Shown piece by piece: positions 6,387 to 14,105 of a stretch of DNA of 15,333 bases (the stretch's first letter is position 1; each line of letters opens with the position of its first letter). The notes under the pieces are model-generated. The model was not told the DNA's origin, ran no database searches, and worked only from the letters and a program-made list of their open reading frames with translations. The position numbers and the translations under genes were made by a program. The stretch comes from an uncultured Clostridium sp. (GTDB lineage Bacteria > Bacillota_I > Bacilli_A > RF39 > UBA660): positions 1 to 15,333 of the forward strand of contig CALZLL010000016.1 of assembly GCA_945788325.1 (NCBI GenBank), read 5' to 3'.

Positions 6387-6971
6387 ATGATTCAAAGCAA
6401 ATATTTTGCTAATAATAAAAATAATAATTTAAGCACTTACGCAAACCGCGGAATGGGCCTTGAATACGACATAAATTTATCAAACGAATACTATAGAATA
6501 AAAGATGTAGCATACATATATAAAAAGCCTACCCCAATAAAATTAGTAAACGTTGATTATAAAAAGGGATTGATTAAAGAAGCTTATTTTGAAACACCAT
6601 CAACAACCGATTATAATGGTATATATAATGGTAAATACATTGACTTTGAAGCTAAAGAAACAAAGAGTAAAACTTCTTTTTCACTATCAAATATTCATGC
6701 TCACCAGATAAAGCATTTAATAAATGTTAAAAATAAAGGTGCTATATCGTTTTTAATAGTAAGGTTTACAGCGCTTAATGAAACTTATTTTTTAAGTACC
6801 GAAGCGCTCGAACAATTTATTAAAAATTACGAAAGAAAGTCAATTCCAATAGATTTCTTTAAAAACTATGGTACAATTATTAAAATGAAATATAACCCAA
6901 GAATAGACTATATTGAGGTTATTAATAAATTATATTTTGGAGGTAATAATTATGATGAAAAAAAGAAATAA
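6387..6971 (+). CDS. recU: Holliday junction resolvase RecU
   Basis: RecU is a Mg-dependent nuclease of the PD-(D/E)XK fold that cuts Holliday junctions during recombinational repair and chromosome segregation. The active site is visible in STTDYNGIYNGKYIDFEAKET at 72-92: Asp75, Glu88 and Lys90 keep the spacing of the B. subtilis catalytic Asp88, Glu101 and Lys103. An N-terminal NRGMGLEYDIN segment at 20-30 is also typical. The 194-residue length is close to the usual 200. The ATG at 6387 has GGTGAT-AAA directly before it. The end of the gene overlaps the start of the PBP gene by 20 nt. The recU-PBP1 operon is conserved across Bacilli. Confidence 0.96.
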   Translation: MIQSKYFANNKNNNLSTYANRGMGLEYDINLSNEYYRIKDVAYIYKKPTPIKLVNVDYKKGLIKEAYFETPSTTDYNGIYNGKYIDFEAKETKSKTSFSLSNIHAHQIKHLINVKNKGAISFLIVRFTALNETYFLSTEALEQFIKNYERKSIPIDFFKNYGTIIKMKYNPRIDYIEVINKLYFGGNNYDEKKK

Positions 6972-9702
6972 TGCTAGCAAAAGAATAGCTAATAACATAA
7001 AAAAGAAAACTAATGACGTAAAAAAGAAAGTAATGAATAAAAAAAGTAGTAGTCAAAAAACAGGAAAAAAATTAGTTAGTAAGAAAAAAAGAATGATTAT
7101 TAATATTTTATTAGTTTGCGTTATTGCCTTCGTGTCAATAATGGCACTTTTCTTTGCATACGTTATAATAAAAGCTCCAAAGTTTGATCCTAACAACTTA
7201 AAGTTTACCCAGATGTCAGAACTTTATGATGCAGATGGCAACCTTATTACCAAGATGGGAAATGAAAACAGAACAGAAATAACCTATGATGATTTACCAG
7301 AAGTATTAATTGATGCAATAATTGCAACGGAAGATTCTAAGTTCTTCCAGCATAATGGTTTCGATCTTGCCAGGTTTGTAAAAGCTAGTGGTTATCAATT
7401 AATTGGTAAAAATGGCGGTGGAGCTTCTACCCTAACAATGCAAATTGCTAAGAATAACTACACCTCTACAGTTTCTTCAGGGTTTGAAGGAATCGTAAGA
7501 AAATTTACTGATATTTACCTTTCAATATTTAAAATAGAAAGAAAATATACAAAAAAAGAAATTTTAGAATTTTATGTTAATGACTCATATTTAGGAAATG
7601 GTGCTTATGGAGTAGAACAAGCTTCACTTAATTATTTTGGAAAATCAGTTAGTGATCTTAATTTAGCGGAAGTATCATTTATCGCTGGATTATTCCAATC
7701 ACCAACGTATTATAACCCTTATAATTATCCTGAAAGAGCTGAAAAAAGAAGACAAACAGTTTTATACCTAATGCAAAGACATGGTTATATTACTGGCGAG
7801 GAAAGAAAAATTGCACAAGAAGTTCCTATTACTTCATATATAAAAACAGCCCAAGTAAATAGCTCGTATTCTGAGTATCAGGGATATGTTGATACCGTGG
7901 TTGAAGAATTAGAAAATGAATATGACTTAAACCCATATACTACACCACTTAAAATTTATACAGCCATGAATAAAAGCAAACAAGACTTTGTTAATAAAGT
8001 TATGAATGGTGAAGCATGGAACTGGGAAAATGACGTTGTTCAGTCTGGTATAGTTATGACTGAATCTGCTACTGGAGAAGTTATTGCGGTAGGTGCAGGT
8101 AGAAACAAAAACTCAGAGCGTTCTTATAACTATGCTACTATGACAAATAGACAAATAGGATCAACGGCTAAGCCTATATTTGATTATGGACCAGCTGCTG
8201 AATACTTAGGATGGGGAACCGTAAATTACATCGATGATACACCAACAACCTATAGTAATGGAACAAGAATATCAAACTCAGATGGTGGTTACAGAGGAAG
8301 ACTTCCAATGTACCAAGCTCTTGGTTTATCTAGAAACATAACCGCTTTAAAAACTTTCCAACAAGTAAGTAAAGAAGCAGGTAATGATAAAATTTTAAAA
8401 TTTGTAACTAGTTTAGGAATAACTCCAGAAGTTGAAAACGGAAAAATCCATGAAGCTCATAGTATTGGTTCATTTACTGGTTCTACTAAAGAAGGCGAAT
8501 CAAGAAATAGCCCTATGACAATGGCTGGTGCATATGGGGCTTTCTCTAACGGAGGATATTATATTAAACCTCATACCATAAAGAAATTTATATATAAAGA
8601 AACCGATGAAGTTGTTGAAACAAATAGTGCTAAAACAAGGGTAATGTATGATTCAACTGCTTATATAATTAACTATTCACTTAATTGGTCTGCAACCGAA
8701 GGTCTTGCAAGATCGGCTGCTAACATTGGTGGTGTTGCTACCGCTGCTAAAACCGGTACTTCTAACTTCGATGAAGCAACAAGAAAAAAATATGGATTAT
8801 CAAGTAAAGCGATAAATGACTTATGGGTATGTGGATATACTCCTCGATACACATTAACTATGTGGTATGGATATGATCATATAGATAAAAGTCATTATAG
8901 TACTACTGCATCATGGTCAACCCGTGATAGATTCTATCATAACTTAGCAAATAATTTATTTGATAAAGATGGAAGCACGTTTGAAAGACCATCAAGTATA
9001 GAAGAAATATCTGTTGTTAAAAATTCTATTCCACTAAAGAAAGCTATTTCTGGTGGAGTTGTAGGATACTTTAGAAAAGGAACTGGTCCTCAAGAAACTG
9101 GTGAGGAAGAAATTGAAACACTTCCTAGTGTTAGTGGGGTTACTAGTAAAGTATCCGGTAATACGATTACATTAAGTTGGAATGGAATTAGTGCTGAAGA
9201 TATGGTTAACCTTAACTTTGATGAAAGTTATGGAAACTTAGGATATGATATATATGTTAAAGATGGATCTGGTGGTAGCGAAATATACGTTGGAACAACA
9301 ACTTCTAGTTCCTACACACACACAACTAATTATTCAAATCCAGTATATGTAATATATACAGCTTATTCGAATTATAAAGCTAACCGAAGTAAAGGTGTGG
9401 AACATAAAGTATCAATAACAACAGACTTTGACGTTAAAATAAGTAATGAAACGGTTAATCAAGATACATCAGGAAGACAATATCATGATAATAAACCAAT
9501 AATAGTACTTTATAATTCAGTTGATGTTACTGATGAATGTACAATAACATTAGAATCTGGAAACGTAGACTTAAGTACACCAGGTAATTATAAATTAACA
9601 TATAAAATTACTTATTCAGGTAAAACAAAAACTGTTAGTAGGACTGTTACTGTTAAAGCAGTTGCTTCAACTACTACAACAACAACTAGCGTGACACAAT
9701 AA
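6952..9702 (+). CDS. ponA: Bifunctional class A penicillin-binding protein (PBP1a type)
   Basis: Membrane-anchored peptidoglycan synthase with both glycosyltransferase and transpeptidase activity. From the ATG at 6952 (GGAGG 8 nt upstream; an in-frame TTG at 6913 is rejected) it has 916 residues. It has a very Lys-rich cytoplasmic tail at 1-47 and a membrane segment at about 48-74. The GT51 domain has EDSKFFQHNGFD from Glu127 and GGGASTLTMQIAKN at 155-168. The transpeptidase domain has S404-T-A-K407, S460-R-N462 and K600-T-G602. After it come a fibronectin-III-like domain at about 725-820, an Ig-like domain at about 825-902 ending VSRTVTV, and a Thr-rich tail. The gene overlaps recU by 20 nt and ends in a terminator. 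The basic tail is a plausible contact for GpsB, but no strict SRxxRR motif was seen. Confidence 0.96.
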   Translation: MMKKRNNASKRIANNIKKKTNDVKKKVMNKKSSSQKTGKKLVSKKKRMIINILLVCVIAFVSIMALFFAYVIIKAPKFDPNNLKFTQMSELYDADGNLITKMGNENRTEITYDDLPEVLIDAIIATEDSKFFQHNGFDLARFVKASGYQLIGKNGGGASTLTMQIAKNNYTSTVSSGFEGIVRKFTDIYLSIFKIERKYTKKEILEFYVNDSYLGNGAYGVEQASLNYFGKSVSDLNLAEVSFIAGLFQSPTYYNPYNYPERAEKRRQTVLYLMQRHGYITGEERKIAQEVPITSYIKTAQVNSSYSEYQGYVDTVVEELENEYDLNPYTTPLKIYTAMNKSKQDFVNKVMNGEAWNWENDVVQSGIVMTESATGEVIAVGAGRNKNSERSYNYATMTNRQIGSTAKPIFDYGPAAEYLGWGTVNYIDDTPTTYSNGTRISNSDGGYRGRLPMYQALGLSRNITALKTFQQVSKEAGNDKILKFVTSLGITPEVENGKIHEAHSIGSFTGSTKEGESRNSPMTMAGAYGAFSNGGYYIKPHTIKKFIYKETDEVVETNSAKTRVMYDSTAYIINYSLNWSATEGLARSAANIGGVATAAKTGTSNFDEATRKKYGLSSKAINDLWVCGYTPRYTLTMWYGYDHIDKSHYSTTASWSTRDRFYHNLANNLFDKDGSTFERPSSIEEISVVKNSIPLKKAISGGVVGYFRKGTGPQETGEEEIETLPSVSGVTSKVSGNTITLSWNGISAEDMVNLNFDESYGNLGYDIYVKDGSGGSEIYVGTTTSSSYTHTTNYSNPVYVIYTAYSNYKANRSKGVEHKVSITTDFDVKISNETVNQDTSGRQYHDNKPIIVLYNSVDVTDECTITLESGNVDLSTPGNYKLTYKITYSGKTKTVSRTVTVKAVASTTTTTTSVTQ

Positions 9703-9727
9703 AGACATCTTGTGATGTCTTTTTTAG
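9701..9727 (+). terminator. Terminator of the recU-PBP operon
   Basis: The 9-bp stem AAAGACATC / GATGTCTTT with a TTGT loop, followed by a T run, overlaps the PBP stop codon. Confidence 0.85.
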
Positions 9728-9730
9728 TAT

Positions 9731-9754
9731 AAAAAAAGGACCTTTTCTAGCCCT
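9731..9754 (-). terminator. Probable terminator of cca-dnaD
   Basis: On the minus strand AGGGC and GTCCT (one G-T pair) form a short stem around an 8-nt loop, followed by seven T. It overlaps the dnaD stop codon. The stem is only 5 bp, so the call is moderate. Confidence 0.5.
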
Positions 9755-10394
9755 CGTTTAACCAATCATATTCATAAGAAATATCTTCTTTATCATCTTC
9801 TATTTTTTTATTAGATACTTTGATTTCATCAACTTTTTTTATACCCTTTTTATTCCACTCATAAAGTATCTTATCAACGTATCTTAAATTATTAACACCA
9901 TTAAATACTGCTTCTTTTAAAGCTGATAAAATAAGTTCATGACTAATACCTTGTTCTAACCAACTATTAATTATTTCATATTCCATTGGTGATAAAGTTC
10001 TACCGAATTCTTTTTCAAAAGTATCATATAAATCTTTTTCGTTTTTTTCTTCATCTTTATTATTCAATATATTAGAAAATATTATGTCATAAAACAAACT
10101 TATATCTACCTTTTCTTCTAAAATACCAGAATCATTTTTTTCCATTAATATAAGTAAAATATTTTTATCTTTAAGCGTTGATAAAGCATTTAATAATTCT
10201 TTTTCTGTAAAATTAAGTTCACTTATTATTTTTTTATAATCAAATATCATTTTATTTGGTTTATTTAAAAAATATATTAAAAGAATAAGGGAGTTCATAT
10301 CTAGACCTAACTCTTTTGAATAAGTTAAAACATATTTAGGAACTGTATAATGGTTTTCATTATTTAATTGTTCCATTAGTTCTTTTTTTAGCAT
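9747..10394 (-). CDS. dnaD: DNA replication initiation/restart protein DnaD
   Basis: DnaD helps load the replicative helicase at oriC and at restarting forks in Firmicutes. Residues 1-105 look like the N-terminal winged-helix oligomerisation domain (YVLTYSKELGLDMNSLILLIYFL). An acidic, Asn/Glu/Lys-rich linker follows at 108-122. Residues 121-185 form the C-terminal DnaD/DnaB domain, with EFGRTLSPMEYEIINSWLEQG and the conserved YVDKILYEW at 172-180. The tail ends in YEYDWLNEG, also a family habit. The length of 215 fits. The ATG at 10394 has GGTGAT-TTC before it. It starts 23 nt after cca stops, so the two form an operon, and it converges on the PBP gene. Confidence 0.93.
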   Translation of the reverse strand: MLKKELMEQLNNENHYTVPKYVLTYSKELGLDMNSLILLIYFLNKPNKMIFDYKKIISELNFTEKELLNALSTLKDKNILLILMEKNDSGILEEKVDISLFYDIIFSNILNNKDEEKNEKDLYDTFEKEFGRTLSPMEYEIINSWLEQGISHELILSALKEAVFNGVNNLRYVDKILYEWNKKGIKKVDEIKVSNKKIEDDKEDISYEYDWLNEG

Positions 10395-10417
10395 GAAATC
10401 ACCTTCCTTAATACGAA

Positions 10418-11521
10418 TTATAACATATTGTTAGAATATGTATCAATTATATATTTTTTTAATTCTTCTTTATCATTATTTATTTCTTTATTTATTATTT
10501 TTTTTACAATATCATTTTGAATAATTTTAACCTTACTTTTATCTTTTAAACTTAAAATATCTATTATTTCTTTTCCATTAATATTTATATCTGATATCTT
10601 CTTAATAGGAAGCATATCATATCTTTCATAAATATTTATTTTTTCTATTTTTAATATCTGAGAAGCTATATAACAAACGTAATTACCATATTTATATAAT
10701 TCCATATCATTTATTCTTTCGTCCTTTAAAACCTCTAATATAGCCTTTAAATAGTCTTTTTCATTACTTGTAAAAGGATAATTATCACTTGGGTTTATTT
10801 GAGCCCATATTCCTATTGGATCATTTGTTTTAACAACGTCTTTAGATAAATCAATATCTAAATATTCATCTAATCCATAGTTTCTTAATAAATTTATTCC
10901 TAATAAAGCATTAGGACTAGAAAATATTTTATTTAATTCTTGCTTTTTTCTATAAAAAGATAGACTATTTAAAGATTCCCTATTTTGTAATATGGCATCT
11001 TTTAAATCATCACTTATTTTAAAATCTAATTCCGTTGCAAACCTTATTGCCCTTAAAATTCTAAAAGCATCATCAGATATTTTTTTATAAGCATTACCAA
11101 CTGTTTTTATAATACCATTTTTAATGTCATCAATCGCATCTAATTTATCTATTACGTTACCATCCTTATCCATGCATAAAGTGTTCATGGTAAAATCACG
11201 TCTTTTTAAATCTATTATCAAACTATTTGTATACACTATCTTAGATGGTTTTCTTTTATCTTTATACTCTAAATCCATTCGGTATGTTGTTATTTCAAAA
11301 TTTATGTTTTTATAAGATAAATGTACCGAACCATATCCTTCAAAAGGAAGTTTTGCACCCTTAAATATTTCTTGTACTTGTCTTGGTGTGGCATTAGTAC
11401 ATATATCTATATCAAAACTTTTTTTACCAAGTACGTAGTCCCTTACAAAGCCACCTACTAAATAAGCCTCATAACCATTTTCACTAAATATTTTTAAAAG
11501 TTCCAAAGCCTTTTCTTTCAA
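10418..11521 (-). CDS. cca: CCA-adding tRNA nucleotidyltransferase (class II)
   Basis: Adds or repairs the 3' CCA end of tRNAs using CTP and ATP. The class II nucleotidyltransferase head is clear: VGGFVRD at 22-28, the metal-binding D37-I-D39 in SFDIDICTNATP, RRDFTMNTL at 107-115, and DDAFRILRAIRFATELDF at 150-167. I start it at the TTG at 11521 (367 residues), because AGGTGAT sits just before it, as in ligA, pgsA, recU and dnaD. A GTG at 11530 would lie inside that Shine-Dalgarno. The remaining C-terminal part is alpha-helical and diverged, with no HD domain visible. A poly(A) polymerase shares the head, but a Gram-positive genome favours CCA-adding activity. It leads the cca-dnaD operon. 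Confidence 0.93.
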   Translation of the reverse strand: MKEKALELLKIFSENGYEAYLVGGFVRDYVLGKKSFDIDICTNATPRQVQEIFKGAKLPFEGYGSVHLSYKNINFEITTYRMDLEYKDKRKPSKIVYTNSLIIDLKRRDFTMNTLCMDKDGNVIDKLDAIDDIKNGIIKTVGNAYKKISDDAFRILRAIRFATELDFKISDDLKDAILQNRESLNSLSFYRKKQELNKIFSSPNALLGINLLRNYGLDEYLDIDLSKDVVKTNDPIGIWAQINPSDNYPFTSNEKDYLKAILEVLKDERINDMELYKYGNYVCYIASQILKIEKINIYERYDMLPIKKISDININGKEIIDILSLKDKSKVKIIQNDIVKKIINKEINNDKEELKKYIIDTYSNNML

Positions 11522-11538
11522 GTTAATCACCTACTATG

Positions 11539-11547
11539 ATTATAACA
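11539..11547 (-). promoter_or_regulatory. Extended -10 promoter of cca-dnaD
   Basis: The minus strand reads TGTTATAAT, a perfect extended -10 that ends 17 nt before the chosen TTG start. The Shine-Dalgarno would lie at the very 5' end of the mRNA. Confidence 0.6.
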
Positions 11548-11560
11548 TTTTTCCAAAGAA

Positions 11561-11582
11561 AAAAACCATTTTCATGGTTTTT
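11561..11582 (-). terminator. Terminator of hup
   Basis: On the minus strand the stem AAAAACCAT / ATGGTTTTT (9 bp) closes a GAAA tetraloop and runs into further T. It begins 2 nt after the hup stop codon. Confidence 0.85.
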
Positions 11583-11584
11583 TA

Positions 11585-11860
11585 TTATTTGTTTACAGCT
11601 TCTTTTAATTTAGAACCAGCTTTGAATGTAACTGCAGTTCTAGCAGCAATCTTAACTGTTTCTCCAGTTCTTGGATTACGTCCTTCTCTAGCTGGTCTTT
11701 CAGATGTTGCAAAAGTACCAAATCCTACTAATGAAACTTTATCTCCAGCTTTTAGAGCTTCAGTAATTGATGCTGTAAATGCATCTAATGCACGAGCTGC
11801 ATCAGCTTTTGTTAATCCAGCTTTTTCAGCCATTTTTTCTACTAATTCTTGTTTTGACAT
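11585..11860 (-). CDS. hup: DNA-binding protein HU
   Basis: Small dimeric nucleoid protein that bends DNA and shapes the chromosome. The 91-residue sequence has the dimerisation helices (SKQELVEKMAEKAGLTKADA), the GFGTF turn at 46-50, the DNA-binding arm REGRNPRTGE at 58-67, and a C-terminal helix. The gene is richer in G+C and Ala codons than its neighbours, as is usual for a highly expressed HU gene. The ATG at 11860 follows GGAGG by 9 nt. It is monocistronic with its own strong terminator, and its leader holds a 7-bp inverted repeat. Confidence 0.98.
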   Translation of the reverse strand: MSKQELVEKMAEKAGLTKADAARALDAFTASITEALKAGDKVSLVGFGTFATSERPAREGRNPRTGETVKIAARTAVTFKAGSKLKEAVNK

Positions 11861-11888
11861 AATTTAAAACCTCCATATTTATGTTCAT

Positions 11889-11910
11889 TTGTAAGCTATT
11901 TTCCTTACAA
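11889..11910. promoter_or_regulatory. Inverted repeat in the hup leader or promoter region
   Basis: The perfect 7-bp repeat TTGTAAG / CTTACAA is separated by 8 nt and lies 29-50 nt upstream of the hup ATG. No T run follows it on the hup strand, so it is not a standard terminator. It may be an operator or a leader hairpin. I could not place the hup -10 firmly, so which of the two is open. Confidence 0.45.
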
Positions 11911-11974
11911 TATAAGCGTACCATTTTTACTATAATAATTCAAGTGTTTTATTGATAAAAATGTTATTTTTAGC

Positions 11975-12514
11975 TTATTTTTTAAGGGTTTGAACACTTT
12001 TTAACGATAATTCTACAACTAATCTTCTTTTATTGTCATTTTTTTTACAAGTAATTAACCTTAAAATTTCTTTTTTATTAGTATCAATAACACTTAAATC
12101 ATTATCGTTTACATAGCTAATACTTGATACAACATACTTAATTTTTAACTTATCTTTATATAAATATACGATATCGTTTATAGATAGTTCATCTAACCTA
12201 TTAAAGTAAGTTCCATATCCTACTCCAGAATGTCCAAATATTACTATTCCTTTTTTATAATTATTATTTTTATAATAAACTAAGTTTTTATTAAGGTTAC
12301 TAAAATTATCAGTAGCTTTCTTTACAACGGCATCTAATTTTATTTTCGGAATATTAATTACCATATAAGACTTATAATTAAAACTAGAATCGTTATTATA
12401 ATAACTACTTACTTCAACACTATTATTATGGTAATAATAGAAGTTTAAAAACAACTCTTTTATTAATATAATTAATAAAAATATTATGATTATTTTAAAT
12501 ATGTTTTTTTTCAT
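11975..12514 (-). CDS. Sortase (cysteine transpeptidase), paired with the LPNTG adhesin
   Basis: Sortases cut LPXTG proteins between Thr and Gly and join them to the cell wall or to other pilin subunits. Counting from the ATG at 12514 (179 residues), there is a hydrophobic N-terminal signal-anchor at about 4-26. Then come the catalytic His95 in VIFGHSG, Cys156 in LRLITC, and Arg163/Arg164 in NDNKRRLVVE, which is the complete His-Cys-Arg set. The TLxTC-like Cys motif suggests a class A/D/E relative; I cannot assign the class. A TTG at 12526 is an alternative start. No good Shine-Dalgarno is visible, and the start lies 20 nt inside the adhesin gene, so translation is probably coupled. The neighbour is its probable substrate. 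Confidence 0.88.
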   Translation of the reverse strand: MKKNIFKIIIIFLLIILIKELFLNFYYYHNNSVEVSSYYNNDSSFNYKSYMVINIPKIKLDAVVKKATDNFSNLNKNLVYYKNNNYKKGIVIFGHSGVGYGTYFNRLDELSINDIVYLYKDKLKIKYVVSSISYVNDNDLSVIDTNKKEILRLITCKKNDNKRRLVVELSLKSVQTLKK

Positions 12515-13988
12515 ATAAATAACCAATTATACTTAGTGATAAAAGCAAAGTTATTATTATGATGTCTTTTTTACCAGTATTAGGTAAAATAGTTGGAAAA
12601 ACAGGTGGAATTTCTTCTTCATGAGTTACTAATTGTTCTTCAGGCAAATGATGATTAACCAAGGCTATGTTTTGAGTTGCGCCATCTTCTTTTACTTCTA
12701 TTATCCTATCTTTTACTTTATCAATACCTGGATTTGTTGATATTTGTTTTAAAATATATTTACCATAAGGTAGTTCAAAAGAAACGTTTCCATCTTTATC
12801 AGTTATAACTTCCATAATAAAGTTATCTTCATCATCATAAACATGAAAAATAATACCTTCTTCAGGGGTGCACATCTTATTTTCCTCATCATCTAAAACC
12901 TTGGTTACATAAATTTTATTCTTAATTATTTTTTCATAAGACTTTAAAACTACTTCTTTATTATTAGTACCTAGATAAGTAGAAAAAGTAGTTAAAGATT
13001 TAGTATAACCAACGCTTGGACTTATTTCTTTTATACGATAATTATTTTCAGATAAATTATCAAATGTAATCATACCATTTTCATCTGTTTTATCAGTTTT
13101 AATAAGATTATCATCTTTATCATATAATCCGTAGGTTGCACCTTCTAGCGAAGCGTCCTTAGAACTTGTTTCTTTACTTTTAGTTTCATCATCTAATTTA
13201 TCTATTATTATTTTTCCATAAAAAGAATTAATGTTATAACTTTTTTGAAAATCATAAGGAAACTCAAAACTTCCTATCGTCTGATATCCATCTTTATAAT
13301 AAAATTTAGTGTTTTTACCATTTTGTTTTCTTCTTAATATAAAGTTATTATTAGCATCTTTAACTATTATTTTTAATTGATTATTTTCTATTTTAACATC
13401 ATCATTACCAACTACTTCGTACCCATTTAAAACATTATTAGAGTCTAAAAGTGTTATTTCATCTCCTACCATGTATTCTTTTTTAAAATTAAAGGAAGGT
13501 GCTACTTCATAGCTATTAACAAGTCTTAAGATTTCATTTTTATAGTAATCTATGTTAAGAATGTTTCCGCCTTCTTTAGCATCTGTCCACCATACGTTTT
13601 CTACTCCTGCTTCACGCCATATTAGATCTTGTGCTGCCATGTAATATTCTTTTGCATTATGTCCTTCATAACCATATCCATAATAACCAATTAAGCTTAA
13701 TTTTTTAGTATTTACATTTGATAATTTTGTATCGTAAATATTAGTTGTTGATGAATAGTACGAAGCCTTATCAGCGGTTATACCAGGCTCTATACAATAT
13801 GAAGTAACTCCATTAGTAGTCATCATAGCAAGGTTGGTTATGTGATCAGAACCATTTCTATATTGATGTGCAAAAACACTTCTATCAAGCGTCCAATCTA
13901 CGTATGAATCCATGGAACCTGCCTTAACCTTTATAAATGGCAAAATAAGCATAATAGTTAAAAGTACAAACAAAACCCTCTTTTTCAT
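12495..13988 (-). CDS. LPNTG cell-wall-anchored adhesin with thioester domain and two CnaB domains
   Basis: A 497-residue surface protein. A signal peptide covers 1-23 (KKR, hydrophobic core, VKA cut). Residues about 24-160 look like a thioester domain: Cys65 in TSYCIEPG and Gln120 in MAAQDLIW are the pair that form an internal Cys-Gln thioester in Gram-positive adhesins such as Cpa, used to bind host amines covalently. A beta-rich segment follows at about 165-255, then CnaB domain 1 (about 258-358; Lys264, Glu321, probable partner Asn357) and CnaB domain 2 (about 359-446; Lys363, Asn445, but Gln415 where the catalytic Glu is expected). The end has LPNTG at 468-472, a hydrophobic segment and YEKKHI. 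AAAGGAA precedes the ATG at 13988. The gene overlaps the sortase. The ligand is unknown. Confidence 0.85.
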   Translation of the reverse strand: MKKRVLFVLLTIMLILPFIKVKAGSMDSYVDWTLDRSVFAHQYRNGSDHITNLAMMTTNGVTSYCIEPGITADKASYYSSTTNIYDTKLSNVNTKKLSLIGYYGYGYEGHNAKEYYMAAQDLIWREAGVENVWWTDAKEGGNILNIDYYKNEILRLVNSYEVAPSFNFKKEYMVGDEITLLDSNNVLNGYEVVGNDDVKIENNQLKIIVKDANNNFILRRKQNGKNTKFYYKDGYQTIGSFEFPYDFQKSYNINSFYGKIIIDKLDDETKSKETSSKDASLEGATYGLYDKDDNLIKTDKTDENGMITFDNLSENNYRIKEISPSVGYTKSLTTFSTYLGTNNKEVVLKSYEKIIKNKIYVTKVLDDEENKMCTPEEGIIFHVYDDEDNFIMEVITDKDGNVSFELPYGKYILKQISTNPGIDKVKDRIIEVKEDGATQNIALVNHHLPEEQLVTHEEEIPPVFPTILPNTGKKDIIIITLLLSLSIIGYLYEKKHI

Positions 13989-14021
13989 TTTAATATCATT
14001 CCTTTCTTTTATATTATTTTT

Positions 14022-14045
14022 TTAATCTTTTAAATATAATTTCAT
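14022..14045 (-). CDS. Seven-codon leader mini-ORF before the adhesin gene
   Basis: An excellent AAGGAGG lies 7 nt before an ATG that opens only MKLYLKD and then TAA. The adhesin ATG follows 33 nt later with a weaker AAAGGAA. It may be a leader peptide that regulates or feeds ribosomes to the adhesin, or the remains of an older gene start. Nothing in the peptide suggests amino-acid-specific attenuation, and no terminator hairpin lies between the two. Confidence 0.35.
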   Translation of the reverse strand: MKLYLKD

Positions 14046-14105
14046 ATATCATCCTCCTTCATTTAAATTGTTAGGCAATATTCTACGCAACTACACTGTC
14101 GGAAT

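Noticed and set aside
6913..6951. TTG at 6913 as PBP start
   Set aside because: GGAGG lies 8 nt before the ATG at 6952, inside the proposed extension, and the extra residues do not resemble a PBP N-terminus.
11880..11960. A hup promoter (TTGAAT with TACGCT or TATATT)
   Set aside because: No pairing of boxes gave both a good -10 and a 16-18 nt spacer, so no position is claimed.
11961..11975. AAAAAT / ATTTTT hairpin after the sortase stop
   Set aside because: A pure A-T stem of 6 bp in very AT-rich DNA; too weak to call a terminator.
12515..12526. TTG at 12526 as sortase start
   Set aside because: The ATG at 12514 gives a normal basic-then-hydrophobic signal-anchor; the TTG has no better ribosome binding site.
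14046..14105. Possible remnant of another gene between dinD and the adhesin (DSVVA then stop on the minus strand)
   Set aside because: Too short for any homology judgement; several readings fit equally well by chance.
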